Part shown: positions 1-10,325 of the stretch, in pieces
Layout: every line of letters begins with the position of its first letter
How positions within the stretch are numbered: position 1 is the first letter of the stretch
DNA from: Mesobacillus maritimus
Lineage (GTDB): Bacteria > Bacillota > Bacilli > Bacillales > Cytobacillaceae
Direction of reading: 5' to 3'
NCBI RefSeq assembly: GCF_023715205.1
Contig: NZ_JAMBNR010000008.1
Location: 62,001 to 126,000, forward strand
DNA: 64,000 nt
Translations under genes and position numbers: made by a program
Notes under the pieces: model-generated
What the model was told of the DNA's origin: nothing
What the model saw: only the letters and a program-made list of their open reading frames with translations
Database searches by the model: none

Positions 1-1154
1 CCGCAACATTTTTTATATTTCTTCCCACTCCCACATGGACAAGGGTCATTGCGACCAATTTTATTTGAGTTACGGTAAGGTTCACCAGTGACCAACTCAG
101 GCTGAGACGATAGGAGATTAGGATTTTCCTCAATAGTCATCGCAATTTGGCGCCATTCTTCCAACCGCGGATGATGTAATCCCAAAATGGTATAGTAGGA
201 ATAAGCCTTTTGTTCAAGGTCTACCAAGCTGGATGTTTCCTCCTTGTCCATATGGTCACTAATTTCCGCTGTGACCGTTGGGGAAAGTTGGTGACAAAGG
301 GCTTCGATTAGGAGCGCTTGGTCTTCACTATCTTCCGTTTCATAATAAGCCCTTCTTAGTGCGTCAACTGCTGCCTCTGTTTTAATATTCTCCATCACTG
401 AACTAGCATAAATAACGGAATTCTCATTAAGTAAATAAGGTGTAACAACTTTAACTACCTCATCATTTTGGAAACTGATTAACGCAGCAGACACTTCCTC
501 TAATAAGATATCATCGTCTCGGTCAAGTAAACTTGCAAGGGTCGGAATATACCTTTCTAGTTTCATTAAACCAATCATATAAACCGTTAATATCCCATTA
601 AACGAGAACAAGTCTTCCGCTAATTCGTCTTGCATCTCCAGATTGATTTCTTGGTCGGTGACCCATCCCTTTTCGACAATACAGGCAGCCAGCTTTTTTG
701 CTTTCAAGTATCGACTATGGTCGAAAGTTTCAGCAGTATCAAGAATTGCAACCGTTTCCCCATATTCACCATAAACTTCTTCCTCTGTCCCATGGACAAT
801 AAATTCGTATAACGACCAAAGTTCCTCTGTTAAATAGCTTTTAAGCTGATCCTTGTATTTTAGGGCTAGTTTTGGTTCAATTCTCTCAACCAAATTGACC
901 GCTAAATGAAGAGATTGGTTCATCAACGGAATTTCATTGATGAGCAATTTAACGGCATCTTCATTCAACCTCTGATTTTCGATATAGATTAAAATTGAAG
1001 CGAGGTGTTCTTCATTCTGAAACGCTAATTTTAATAATTCATATGTCCACTCCTCAGGCACATTCGGGTAATCCGCCAAGGCATGGAGAACTGTTTCTAA
1101 AATTAGTGGATCCTCACTCCGTAAATGGGGTTCTATCGTTTTTAAAAAATCCAT
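1..1154 (-). CDS. SEC-C motif protein, 3' end cut off by the window
   Basis: The gene runs off the left edge. The start is the ATG at 1154, preceded by a GAGGTGG ribosome binding site. The roughly 385 visible residues are acidic, helical and repeat-like (HEAT-type in appearance), and they end in a SEC-C zinc motif with the pattern CPCGSGKKYKKCC. SEC-C motifs bind zinc and occur at the C-terminus of SecA and in many uncharacterised proteins. SecA itself is excluded because there is no helicase core. The function is unknown; the helical repeats suggest a protein-binding scaffold, which is inference. The coding frame is open and in register from 1154 to base 1. Confidence 0.85.
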   Translation of the reverse strand, partial: MDFLKTIEPHLRSEDPLILETVLHALADYPNVPEEWTYELLKLAFQNEEHLASILIYIENQRLNEDAVKLLINEIPLMNQSLHLAVNLVERIEPKLALKYKDQLKSYLTEELWSLYEFIVHGTEEEVYGEYGETVAILDTAETFDHSRYLKAKKLAACIVEKGWVTDQEINLEMQDELAEDLFSFNGILTVYMIGLMKLERYIPTLASLLDRDDDILLEEVSAALISFQNDEVVKVVTPYLLNENSVIYASSVMENIKTEAAVDALRRAYYETEDSEDQALLIEALCHQLSPTVTAEISDHMDKEETSSLVDLEQKAYSYYTILGLHHPRLEEWRQIAMTIEENPNLLSSQPELVTGEPYRNSNKIGRNDPCPCGSGKKYKKCC

Positions 1155-1210
1155 CTTCCACCTCACATTATGACAAAAGAGCAAGTCATTTCTCTGTTTG
1201 TCCTATGTAC

Positions 1211-2239
<1,029 letters not shown>

Positions 2240-2354
2240 TCAATTAAGCGGCAGTATTTTTTCAAATAAAATATGTTTTATTTATTAGCAAAATTTTTCT
2301 AAATATTATACGATTAAACAAATTAAAAGAAATGATTACAAGAGGAACACAATC

Positions 2355-3344
2355 GTGAATAAAATCCAAACACTACAAACGACGGAAAAACAAATCAATC
2401 AAGCTGAATTCGTTAAAATCAATGGGATTCAACAGTTTATCTATCATCAGGGAAGTCATTATGATAATCCAGTCATTCTTCATCTTCATGGGGGACCAGG
2501 CAATCCATTTTCTAATAAAGCATATTTGCTTGAATCCTGGAGTCCTTATTTTACAATGGTCTATTATGATCAACGTGGTGCTGGAAAAACCGCTATTCGA
2601 AATCCGGAAACAAAACCATCTTTTCAACACATGATTGAGGATATACATGAACTTATTCTTTATTTAAAAAGAAAATACAACAAAGCAAAAATTGGGATTT
2701 TAGCTCATTCTTGGGGCACAATGATTGGGTCCATTTATGCACAACAATTTCCAGAGCATCTCGCTTTTTACATCGGCGTCGGACAAGTAATTGCTCCCGT
2801 GCAAAATGAAAAAAAGAGTTATCAAGAAATGATCCAACGACTTTACGCCAGCAAGGATGAAAAGAGATTAAAACGGCTTGAGAACTTGGGTAGATACCCA
2901 GGGGAAACGCCTGCTGAGTTTTTACGTAAAATGGGGACATTTCGAAAACTACAAGTAGAGTTAGGAATGTGTGTTGATAATAAGAAAAAGAATTTAGCTT
3001 GGATCAAACAGAGTCCACTGTTTTCAGAAGAGGATTTATTAGCTCCGCAGCTGAGCGCACAAATGCTGACCGAACTGCTTGAGGAAATCTTTTACTTTGA
3101 TTTGGTTGACAGTTCTCCTGCCTATCATATACCTATTTATTACCTCTTAGGAAAGAAGGATTGGCAAGTTCCGACTTGTTTAGCAGTGGAATATTTCAAC
3201 CAAATCAAAGCACCAGATAAAAAACTGGTCGTTATTGACGATGCCATGCACGAACCAATGCTCGAAAAACCCGACGCTTTTTTACAAGCCATGCGAGACG
3301 TCGTAAATCGGCAAGGTGGGGAAGAGGAAATTGTTCAAGATTGA
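2355..3344 (+). CDS. alpha/beta hydrolase, proline iminopeptidase-like
   Basis: A 329-residue cytoplasmic alpha/beta-fold hydrolase with no signal peptide. The oxyanion HGGPG motif lies at 45-49, YDQRGAG at 71-77 and the nucleophile elbow AHSWG puts the serine at 119. The likely acid and base are in KKDWQVP and DDAMHEP near the C-terminus. HGGPG together with DQRG is typical of the proline iminopeptidase (S33) branch, so it may release N-terminal proline or cleave small amides or esters; the substrate cannot be read from sequence. Translation starts at GTG 2355 behind AAGAGGAAC. It is a single gene, divergent from pfkA. Confidence 0.88.
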   Translation: MNKIQTLQTTEKQINQAEFVKINGIQQFIYHQGSHYDNPVILHLHGGPGNPFSNKAYLLESWSPYFTMVYYDQRGAGKTAIRNPETKPSFQHMIEDIHELILYLKRKYNKAKIGILAHSWGTMIGSIYAQQFPEHLAFYIGVGQVIAPVQNEKKSYQEMIQRLYASKDEKRLKRLENLGRYPGETPAEFLRKMGTFRKLQVELGMCVDNKKKNLAWIKQSPLFSEEDLLAPQLSAQMLTELLEEIFYFDLVDSSPAYHIPIYYLLGKKDWQVPTCLAVEYFNQIKAPDKKLVVIDDAMHEPMLEKPDAFLQAMRDVVNRQGGEEEIVQD

Positions 3345-3682
3345 TTGCAAAAATTTCTAATGTTTAAGTTAAAGGTCCTCCAGTTATAAGGATTAGCGGC
3401 CTCGTATTCGTTCCTAACGGATGTTTCCCAAGGCTACAAATTACAAAATGATGAAATAATTAAAAAATTCTAAACTTAGCTACATTTAATCCGGGCTAGA
3501 ACATGTTAACGCAACAAACTTGCCTTTCTTATCGATTAAGCTCTACCCAGAATTAAAAATCCGGTACCCAAAAATGTTATTTCGCGTTCCTAAAGCTGAT
3601 TTTCGTACATATAGTTTACCATATTGGTGTTTGTGAATTTGAAAACTATTCATTACATGTTTTATATAAAGGGGAATCCAAA
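3345..3682. other. intergenic, no gene recognised
   Basis: About 340 bases without a convincing open frame. An AAAGGGGAATCC ribosome binding site for the next gene lies at its right end. A CATATAGTT-type stretch near 3608 is loosely like a sigma-K minus-10, which would suit the spore gene downstream, but I found no clear partner minus-35. No repeat or RNA structure was recognised. Confidence 0.4.
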
Positions 3683-4546
3683 TTGAATCAAAAAATCTTA
3701 ATCATAGGTGGAGATGTTCGCCAACTAGAAGTTGCCAAGCTTCTTTTTGCAAAAGGAAAGGATATTACCTTAGTAGGGTTTGAGCAGCATCCCGAGCATA
3801 CAATCATAAACGAGAAAATTAGTCTTCAAGAGATAGAGTTTCATACCATGGATGCAATCCTTGTCCCCGTCTCTGGTATTGATCAACAAGGCAAAATCAA
3901 AGCTCCATTTGCTGAACAAGAGCTCGCACTAACACACGACCAGGTAAACAAAACACCCAAGCACTGTGTGATTTATACAGGTGTACAAACATCTTATTTA
4001 CAGGATTTAGTAGCTAAAACTGAGAGGAAACTGGTTCCACTGTTTGAACGAGATGATGTGGCGATTCTCAATTCAATCCCAACTGCCGAAGGGACCTTGC
4101 AACTTGCTATGGAACAGACAGACTTTATGATCCATGGTTCGAAAGTGATGGTCCTTGGATATGGACGCGTTGGAAAAACATTAGCTCGCGTATTTGCAGG
4201 TGTTGGTGCGCACGTTTACGTGAGCGCTCGTAAAGAAGCCGATTTTGCCCGTATTAGTGAAATTGGACTAACACCCTGTCACTTAAATAATCTTGAACAA
4301 GACTTAAGTGATGTTGATATTTGTATCAATACAATTCCTCATATGGTTCTAACTTCCTCCGTACTTGCAAACCTGCCGCGCCACGCTCTCGTTATTGATG
4401 TTGCATCAAAACCAGGAGGAACGGATTTTGAGTTCGCTAAACAACATGGAATAAACACTGTTTGGGCTTTAGGTCTTCCCGGGAAAGTTGCTCCTAAATC
4501 AGCGGGGCAAATTATTGGTAACGTTCTCCTTGAACTTTTATCATAA
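3683..4546 (+). CDS. spoVFA: dipicolinate synthase subunit A
   Basis: Makes dipicolinic acid from dihydroxytetrahydrodipicolinate in the mother cell, together with subunit B. The 287 residues fit DpaA. An N-terminal IIGGDVRQLEVAK segment is followed by a central NAD(P)-binding Rossmann motif VLGYGRVGKTLA and the DVASKPGGTDF segment typical of the family. The start is TTG 3683 with AAGGGG upstream. In B. subtilis spoVFA and spoVFB are adjacent and co-transcribed with asd and dapG; here the next gene is convergent and unrelated, so subunit B must lie elsewhere or be absent. The gene indicates an endospore former. Confidence 0.93.
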   Translation: MNQKILIIGGDVRQLEVAKLLFAKGKDITLVGFEQHPEHTIINEKISLQEIEFHTMDAILVPVSGIDQQGKIKAPFAEQELALTHDQVNKTPKHCVIYTGVQTSYLQDLVAKTERKLVPLFERDDVAILNSIPTAEGTLQLAMEQTDFMIHGSKVMVLGYGRVGKTLARVFAGVGAHVYVSARKEADFARISEIGLTPCHLNNLEQDLSDVDICINTIPHMVLTSSVLANLPRHALVIDVASKPGGTDFEFAKQHGINTVWALGLPGKVAPKSAGQIIGNVLLELLS

Positions 4547-4570
4547 TGAAAGCAAATCTTAATTTCCATA

Positions 4571-4605
4571 AGAAAGGAAGCAGACGGAGCCTCTGCTTCC
4601 TTTCT
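4571..4605. terminator. bidirectional intrinsic terminator
   Basis: A perfect 14-base inverted repeat (4571-4584 with 4592-4605) has a 7-base loop and lies between the convergent spoVFA and GH3 genes. It has pyrimidine-rich flanks on both strands. Confidence 0.85.
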
Positions 4606-5907
4606 TTAATGTTCTTGTTTGTTTCCTCCATTCATATGATTCAATTTATATAGTAAAATTCGCCTTACTGATTCATCAATCCGCTCTTCACTTAATTGTT
4701 TATTTTCGACAGCTTCCTGTATTCCCTGGATCACTTGTTTTTGGCTATCAAATGTATGACATACCAATAACAAATCATTTCCCGCGTCCACAGCACTATA
4801 TCCTAAATCCTTGTAGGTAAAATATTTGTTAACGGCTCCCATTTCAAGGTCATCGGTGACCACGAGCCCCTCATACTGAAGCTTGCCCCGCAACAGCTCT
4901 TGTATAATAATTGGTGAAATACTAGCAGGGTGTTCATCGTCATAAGCAGGATATTTAAGATGAGTTACCATGACGAAAAAATTTTGATGGTCGATGCCAT
5001 CCATGATTTCTTTAAACGGTAGTATATCTTGATTCTCGAGATCCAGTTGATTTGCTTCGACGGAAGAAGCTTCATAATGAGGATCGACTTCGCTGCGACC
5101 GTTGCCAGGAAAATGCTTTAACGTCGCTGTAACTCCCGCATCGTTAAGCCCTTGAACCGCTAGTTTCCCATATTCACTCGCCTGCATTGGGTCCTCACCA
5201 TACGAACGACTGTCTGTTGCGGATAAATCAAGTACGGGTGCATGATTAACTTGAATCCCCATCTCCATCAGTTCTTTTCCCGTTTGGAGATTGGTTTCAT
5301 AAATAACAACATCATCACCTCGTATTCCAAGTTCTTTCTGTGATGGCTTTTTGGCTACTTTGTCTCTCATGCGAACGATTTGCCCGCCCTCTTGGTCGAT
5401 GCTAATCATTAAAGGAATTTTATGTTCATTTCCTCTCGCTAACCACTGCAAGCTGTCTGTTAATTCCTTTACTTGTTTAGGTGAATCCATGTTCCGGTCA
5501 TATAAAATCACTCCACCAGCCTTATACTCTTGGATCATTGCTTTAATATGAGAATCAATGGCTTTGCTTGAAAAACCGACCACAATCATTTGCCCGATTT
5601 TCTCCTCTAATGTCATACTAGCAATTAGTTTCTCTACTTGTTGTTGAACATCATGTTCAATTTGTAAGAACGCTGAATCCACTGGTTGCTCTTCCACCTC
5701 TGATGATGCCTCACGTTCTTCATTCTGTATATCTTTTGGCCCCTCTACGCTTTCCGTAAAATCTGATTTAACTTGAATTTCTTCTTTTTCCTCTAAGGTG
5801 GTTGAAAGATCGGTCCTAGAACAGCCGACAAACACCAAGAGAAACATCACCCCCAATGTCACGACGGCAATTGCCCAGCATCGATTGGTAACAATGTTTG
5901 TCTCCAT
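4606..5907 (-). CDS. glycoside hydrolase family 3 beta-N-acetylhexosaminidase lipoprotein
   Basis: Predicted NagZ/YbbD-type enzyme removing terminal N-acetylglucosamine from peptidoglycan fragments outside the membrane. The N-terminus has a hydrophobic stretch ending in FVGC, a lipobox-like cleavage site, followed by an acidic low-complexity linker. The catalytic domain shows DQEGG, KHFPGNG, the Asp-His dyad motif VDPHYE and TDDLEMGAV, where the nucleophilic aspartate is expected. The KHFPGHG of typical members is KHFPGNG here. I placed the start at ATG 5907, which overlaps the upstream stop as TGATG; ATG 5919 is an alternative. It is the last gene of a four-gene operon with zinc-ribbon/TcaA-like proteins, which points to a cell-wall role. 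Confidence 0.88.
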   Translation of the reverse strand: METNIVTNRCWAIAVVTLGVMFLLVFVGCSRTDLSTTLEEKEEIQVKSDFTESVEGPKDIQNEEREASSEVEEQPVDSAFLQIEHDVQQQVEKLIASMTLEEKIGQMIVVGFSSKAIDSHIKAMIQEYKAGGVILYDRNMDSPKQVKELTDSLQWLARGNEHKIPLMISIDQEGGQIVRMRDKVAKKPSQKELGIRGDDVVIYETNLQTGKELMEMGIQVNHAPVLDLSATDSRSYGEDPMQASEYGKLAVQGLNDAGVTATLKHFPGNGRSEVDPHYEASSVEANQLDLENQDILPFKEIMDGIDHQNFFVMVTHLKYPAYDDEHPASISPIIIQELLRGKLQYEGLVVTDDLEMGAVNKYFTYKDLGYSAVDAGNDLLLVCHTFDSQKQVIQGIQEAVENKQLSEERIDESVRRILLYKLNHMNGGNKQEH

Positions 5908-7379
5908 CACTCTGACCATGATGACTTTTTCTCGATATCTGCTTTATGAAGCTTCCAGCCATCGCTCTCCTTCACTAAATTCCAATTCCCTGCCCATTGT
6001 TGAACCAAAGTTTTTCCGTCTTTTTGTTGATCATATGAAGTCATTTCTATATATGCTTTCGCTGTTTTGCCGTTGATTTCTGTTACATTTAAAGTTGTCA
6101 CTACATCCTGAATATTATCCTGAAGCCCTTTCACCCAACCATCATATGTCACTTTGGATTTCCGGTCTGCTGAAAACACATGATAAGCCGCTCGAAAATC
6201 ATCAGCAGAAATAGTGTTATAATGATAGAAAATCGTATTGGCGATAGCTGATTCCTCTATACTGCTGTCATGATAAGAATAGGAGGTTGGTATTCTTTCA
6301 ACTGGTTGAGGTTGTGGTTCAGGTGTTGGCTTCTGTTCGGGTTGAGATTGTACTTGTTGTTCCTTCTTAGGTTCTTGATAATCAATTTCTAAATTTGCAC
6401 GAGCGACATTTGAGGTTAATAGAATTTCTTCACTTTTCTTTACTTCATCTTCAAATTTTTTCTGCGCATGGACTCTAACGCTTCCATCCTTTGGCACTGG
6501 CCCTATTTCAGTTAACTCCCCGATTTGCATTTTTGTACTTTCATTATTTACATACAATACCGCATCCTCGTAGTTAGATGCGATAGAGATAAAATACTCA
6601 GACCATTGAAATTCAAGAGTAAGTGTTTCATCATCATGTTCTATTGTATCAATTTTTTTCGTTTGCTCTACCTTCCCAAAATCGCCATCATATACCACTT
6701 TCACTGTATATTTACCTGGTAATACTGGACCGATTGTTTTCGTGAACTCCTCCATACTTCCCACTTTTTCATCATTCAAATAAATTCCGGTATTTTCTAA
6801 ATCACTATTAACTTCAATATAAAAAGTATTAATTTCCACCTGATAATCATCAAAAAGTATCCATTTTGAACCTTTGTTTGACAGTTTTACAAGTGTTGTT
6901 GCGTTTTCTTTCTCTTTTGTAATTACATTCCCTTCATATTTTTTAGCATCACTCAGTAGTTTCTCGGAAAAAGCTGTTAAAATCTGTGGGTGGTCATTGA
7001 TATATTCTAGGAATTGTTCAATCTGCTCATCATCCAGTTGTAGGCCATGCTGGCCATCATCAAGAAAATTTTGTACTGTCGCAACATCCTCGGCAAGCAT
7101 CGCTTCAATAAACTTTTCCGCAATTGCCTCTGGGGCAGTAATCCGCTTTATAAAAAAATAACTTGATAGGAACATTATGAAAGTAACGATTCCAGCTACG
7201 ACTATTATTTTTGTTTTTTTACTGTTAAACAATGGTCGGCTTGGTTGTTTTAAGGTATTTGTTTGCTTCTGTGGAGCTTCAGATTTTTGTTTAATTCTTT
7301 GATCTATTTTGGCGCCACACTGTGGACAAAATTCTTGTTCAACCTTTAATTGACTCCCACAAGTCCTACAGAATCCCAT
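5907..7379 (-). CDS. TcaA-like zinc-ribbon membrane protein
   Basis: A 490-residue single-pass membrane protein. A cytoplasmic zinc ribbon (C4-x2-C7 and C18-x2-C21) is followed by a lysine-rich linker, one transmembrane helix at about 54-80 and a large extracellular part. That part has two or three beta-rich repeats, a Pro/Gln/Glu-rich linker and a C-terminal NTF2-like domain ending near the stop. This order matches TcaA/YvbJ proteins, which in Staphylococcus influence glycopeptide susceptibility. The start is ATG 7379 because GGAGGAG lies just before it; an upstream ATG at 7397 would contain that site. It is translationally coupled to the downstream GH3 gene by a TGATG overlap. Confidence 0.85.
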   Translation of the reverse strand: MGFCRTCGSQLKVEQEFCPQCGAKIDQRIKQKSEAPQKQTNTLKQPSRPLFNSKKTKIIVVAGIVTFIMFLSSYFFIKRITAPEAIAEKFIEAMLAEDVATVQNFLDDGQHGLQLDDEQIEQFLEYINDHPQILTAFSEKLLSDAKKYEGNVITKEKENATTLVKLSNKGSKWILFDDYQVEINTFYIEVNSDLENTGIYLNDEKVGSMEEFTKTIGPVLPGKYTVKVVYDGDFGKVEQTKKIDTIEHDDETLTLEFQWSEYFISIASNYEDAVLYVNNESTKMQIGELTEIGPVPKDGSVRVHAQKKFEDEVKKSEEILLTSNVARANLEIDYQEPKKEQQVQSQPEQKPTPEPQPQPVERIPTSYSYHDSSIEESAIANTIFYHYNTISADDFRAAYHVFSADRKSKVTYDGWVKGLQDNIQDVVTTLNVTEINGKTAKAYIEMTSYDQQKDGKTLVQQWAGNWNLVKESDGWKLHKADIEKKSSWSE

Positions 7380-7468
7380 GACATCACTCCTCCACATACC
7401 CTAATCAGAACGGAGAAACCTTATATAATTCCTTACAAGGTTCCTTCAAGCTCGCCCTCTTTATTGAA

Positions 7469-9115
7469 TTAAAGCTTTCTCACTATTTTAGTACGTATAT
7501 TTATGTTCCTTAACCATGTACCAATATACGCAAAAATAAACGCAAACAAGAAACTGCGTATAAATATACCAAAGGTACTAAACCCAAGCATGAATCCCAT
7601 TTGCTTACTAGGATAACCATTTTCATACAATGTGGTAGCGAAAACTAGATCGGTAATGGAAGCAACAAAGCTCATCAGAACCCCATAAGTAATACTAAAA
7701 ACTACCATGTGCATGAGCGTATTTTCTTGCTGTAACGAGATTCGGTATCCTGCCCAGAGGAACAACAAAATGGGAAGGATTATTGCAACCTTAAGATAAA
7801 AGCCTATATCGGTATTGGCGATTAGCTGTTGTACATAATGGAACTCAGATTCGTTGAAATCACTACTCGTTACCCCATTTATAATCGAATAATTTACCGT
7901 CATTTCTTCTGTGTCGTCTCTTACGGTTAAGGTGAGTGGAGCCAAGTGTAACAAGTTCCATACATAAGTACTGAACTGGGCCGAAAGCGAAACAACAACA
8001 ATAAAACCTTTCTCGAGCAACGTCATCATAGGTGTATCCCCTAAAAACCATCCGATGTTCTCCTTCAAATCATGAACCTTTGTAAAAAAAAAGATAGATC
8101 CGACTACAAACCATATCCCTATTCCACGGACAATCGTCGAAAAAGCCTGATGAACACCTTCACCATAAGGCATCAACGAAGATAATTGTCCAGAGAATTT
8201 TCGGTAATTTTTAGAAAACAAACTGCCTAAACCAGCAAATACAAACGCAAATACAAAGCTAAATACAAGGGTACGAACAAATGAATATTGATTCACTAGT
8301 GTAAAGTCAACTGAAAAATACTCATCTACAAATGATGCGCTATATGAAAATCCTGCAAACAGGCTGATGACCGCTAATACTAGTGCGTAAATAATCGCCA
8401 TGGCGAAATTCATACTTAGTAAACTGTCCACTGTTTCTCGGTTCCTGCGGCCAAGGATGAGACCACCCACAAATAGCGAAATAAGCGGAAGGGCCATATA
8501 GATAACAGCACTATTTTCTAGCTCAAAGGTACCCCGAACGGCCTCCCCATCTCCTGTCGCACTCCATTCTATGACCGATCCTTGAAGGTTGGCATATAAC
8601 ATTACATCAGTTAGATTAATCATATTTGTTAAATCTGGAATCTCAACTTCTGACTCAAGAGCCATATTTTCTAATGTTCTAGTGATCTCATCTAGCTCAG
8701 TCGTTTCATTAAATACAAAGTCCTGAACAAAGTTTTGTGACACATTTAAAACAACAAACGAGAGCATCGCCAAAATTACAACCGACAGAATAGCCGGAAA
8801 TAGTCCCTTTTTAAACTGTTCAATGGATAATTTATGAACAACTAATAACTTCGAATTGAACATCTTGGTATCTTTCTCAATTACACTAACAGGTGATGGA
8901 GTCCGCTTGTTTTGCTTAGACGTATAAAGCCCTAAAGCTGAACCACAGGACAAACAATAATTAAAGTGAGGACGACTTTCTCTCCCACAATCTTGGCAAA
9001 ATTTTCGTTTTCCAGAAAGTTTGAAACCGAACTTTTCCTGCGATTGATAGGTTCCATCGCGGACACAATAATTACTTGGAGAGAAGTTTTTTTCACCACA
9101 TGTTTTACAGTACAT
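7469..9115 (-). CDS. zinc-ribbon multi-pass membrane protein, function unknown
   Basis: A 548-residue protein. The first 60 residues hold two CxxC-type zinc ribbons (YCKTC with a degenerate partner, then FCQDC and YCLSC). A linker, a hydrophobic segment and about seven to eight further predicted membrane spans follow, so it is an integral membrane protein with a cytoplasmic zinc-ribbon head. I do not recognise a transporter or enzyme signature. The start is ATG 9115 with GGAGGG upstream. It lies 12 bases after the coiled-coil zinc-ribbon gene and about 90 bases before the TcaA-like gene, in the same direction, so it is likely co-transcribed with both. Confidence 0.8.
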   Translation of the reverse strand: MYCKTCGEKNFSPSNYCVRDGTYQSQEKFGFKLSGKRKFCQDCGRESRPHFNYCLSCGSALGLYTSKQNKRTPSPVSVIEKDTKMFNSKLLVVHKLSIEQFKKGLFPAILSVVILAMLSFVVLNVSQNFVQDFVFNETTELDEITRTLENMALESEVEIPDLTNMINLTDVMLYANLQGSVIEWSATGDGEAVRGTFELENSAVIYMALPLISLFVGGLILGRRNRETVDSLLSMNFAMAIIYALVLAVISLFAGFSYSASFVDEYFSVDFTLVNQYSFVRTLVFSFVFAFVFAGLGSLFSKNYRKFSGQLSSLMPYGEGVHQAFSTIVRGIGIWFVVGSIFFFTKVHDLKENIGWFLGDTPMMTLLEKGFIVVVSLSAQFSTYVWNLLHLAPLTLTVRDDTEEMTVNYSIINGVTSSDFNESEFHYVQQLIANTDIGFYLKVAIILPILLFLWAGYRISLQQENTLMHMVVFSITYGVLMSFVASITDLVFATTLYENGYPSKQMGFMLGFSTFGIFIRSFLFAFIFAYIGTWLRNINIRTKIVRKL

Positions 9116-9127
9116 AGATTCCCTCCA

Positions 9128-9622
9128 TTACCCTACTAAATGACTTCCACAGCAACCACAAAAAATGGCACTAACGGGCACTTGTTCCTCACATATAGAA
9201 CAGGTTTTTGTTTCGATTATCTCTGAAACTGGAACCTCTTCGACTTTAAATCCGCATGAACCGCAAAATTTATCTCCTAGCAATATTTGATTATGACAGT
9301 TGGAACAAGCATGTTGATGTTGATTCGATTTTTCCGTTCGTTTGCCTAGTTCTACCTCTGTACGAAAGATTTGCTGATCGAACTGAAATAAATCTTGCGA
9401 TAGTTTAGTTAGTTCTGGGTCAGAAATTTCCTGTAAGCGAATTTTTTTATACACCATTTCTCCAAGCTTTAAAATTATTTCAGCCCGTTTTTCACTTGTT
9501 TCATTAATCACCTTTTTGAATTGATTCATTTCTTGGGCGGTATGTAATTTTTGTTTCCCTTGTTGCAGCGAATCTTGAAGTTTGTTCAATCCCTCGCCAA
9601 ACCTTGATTGCAATTCACTCAA
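9128..9622 (-). CDS. coiled-coil protein with two C-terminal zinc ribbons
   Basis: A 164-residue soluble protein. Residues 1-100 are strongly helical and charged (predicted coiled coil). The C-terminal half carries two zinc ribbons, CSNC/CGSC and CSIC/CGCC. The start is TTG 9622 behind an excellent AAAGGAGGGGG site. It is the first gene of the four-gene operon running to 4606. The recurrence of the same zinc-ribbon type in three consecutive proteins suggests that they contact each other or a shared partner, which is inference. No enzymatic motif is visible. Confidence 0.78.
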   Translation of the reverse strand: MSELQSRFGEGLNKLQDSLQQGKQKLHTAQEMNQFKKVINETSEKRAEIILKLGEMVYKKIRLQEISDPELTKLSQDLFQFDQQIFRTEVELGKRTEKSNQHQHACSNCHNQILLGDKFCGSCGFKVEEVPVSEIIETKTCSICEEQVPVSAIFCGCCGSHLVG

Positions 9623-9859
9623 ATAACCCCCTCCTTTTAACCTATAATTCAGTTAATTCTTTCCATCTTATTCTGTGACAATTGAATTATATGCCTTTGT
9701 TTTTTAAAACATTGTTTATTAAGAAAAAAGAGGATAATTTTTGAAAATCAAACAAATCTTTTCCAAAGTGAGAAGAGTTAAAAAATCATCGATTTACATA
9801 TCATAAACACCTTCACATAGTTCTCAAAAAGCTTTCACAATTCTGCAATAGTAGCCCTG

Positions 9860-9887
9860 CTGAACAAAGAAAAATATCGTATATAAT
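9860..9887 (+). promoter_or_regulatory. putative sigma-A promoter for the 61-aa protein
   Basis: A perfect TATAAT at 9882-9887 has a weak CTGAAC minus-35 at 9860-9865, 16 bases away. It lies in the 328-base divergent intergenic region 9623-9950, which otherwise shows nothing recognisable. Confidence 0.4.
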
Positions 9888-9950
9888 AAGAGTAAGAAAG
9901 CGTTTACAAAAATAGTTTGAAAGGAAATCTATAGAGAGAAGGTGTTAAGG

Positions 9951-10136
9951 ATGATGGAATACAAAGAAGTGAGACAATTTTTAGAGTCAATGAAGCAAAA
10001 CTTAGAAAATAAAATGCACGATGCTAGTCTATCCCAGGAAGAAAAAGAAGAGATTCTTAAATCCATAGTCAACTACGAATACATTATTGAACTAACAGAC
10101 ATGAATCATTTTGAACGTGGTTCTGTTCACCAGTAG
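9951..10136 (+). CDS. small helical protein, DUF3896-like
   Basis: A 61-residue charged protein made of two predicted helices, with the pattern SQEEKEEIL in the turn and a conserved-looking YEYIIEL near the end. It resembles the short Bacillus DUF3896 proteins as I remember them; function unknown. The start is one of two tandem ATGs (9951 or 9954) after AGAAGGTG. An in-frame GTG at 9942 overlaps the ribosome binding site and was rejected. It is a single gene behind a TATAAT box. Confidence 0.65.
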   Translation: MMEYKEVRQFLESMKQNLENKMHDASLSQEEKEEILKSIVNYEYIIELTDMNHFERGSVHQ

Positions 10137-10325
10137 CCATTGATCCTCTAAACCAAAGATCCGCAATCAACAGGGAGAAAACTATTGTCATCTTCCCAAA
10201 ATTGCTCGGTACCCAATCCGAGCCTTTTGCCATTTAAAAACAATTTCATCACCTCTATCCACTTATTAAAACAACCGTTACATAAAAGTCTCTTTTCCGA
10301 ACATATTAAAAACGAGGTGGGGAAT

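Noticed and set aside
3608-3620. Sigma-K minus-10 for spoVFA
   Set aside because: CATATAGTT is only a partial match and no convincing minus-35 lies at the right distance.
10185-10325. 47-codon N-terminal extension of the CBO0543-like gene
   Set aside because: Not hydrophobic, no ribosome binding site, and a strong GAGGTGGGG plus TTG lies inside at 10326.
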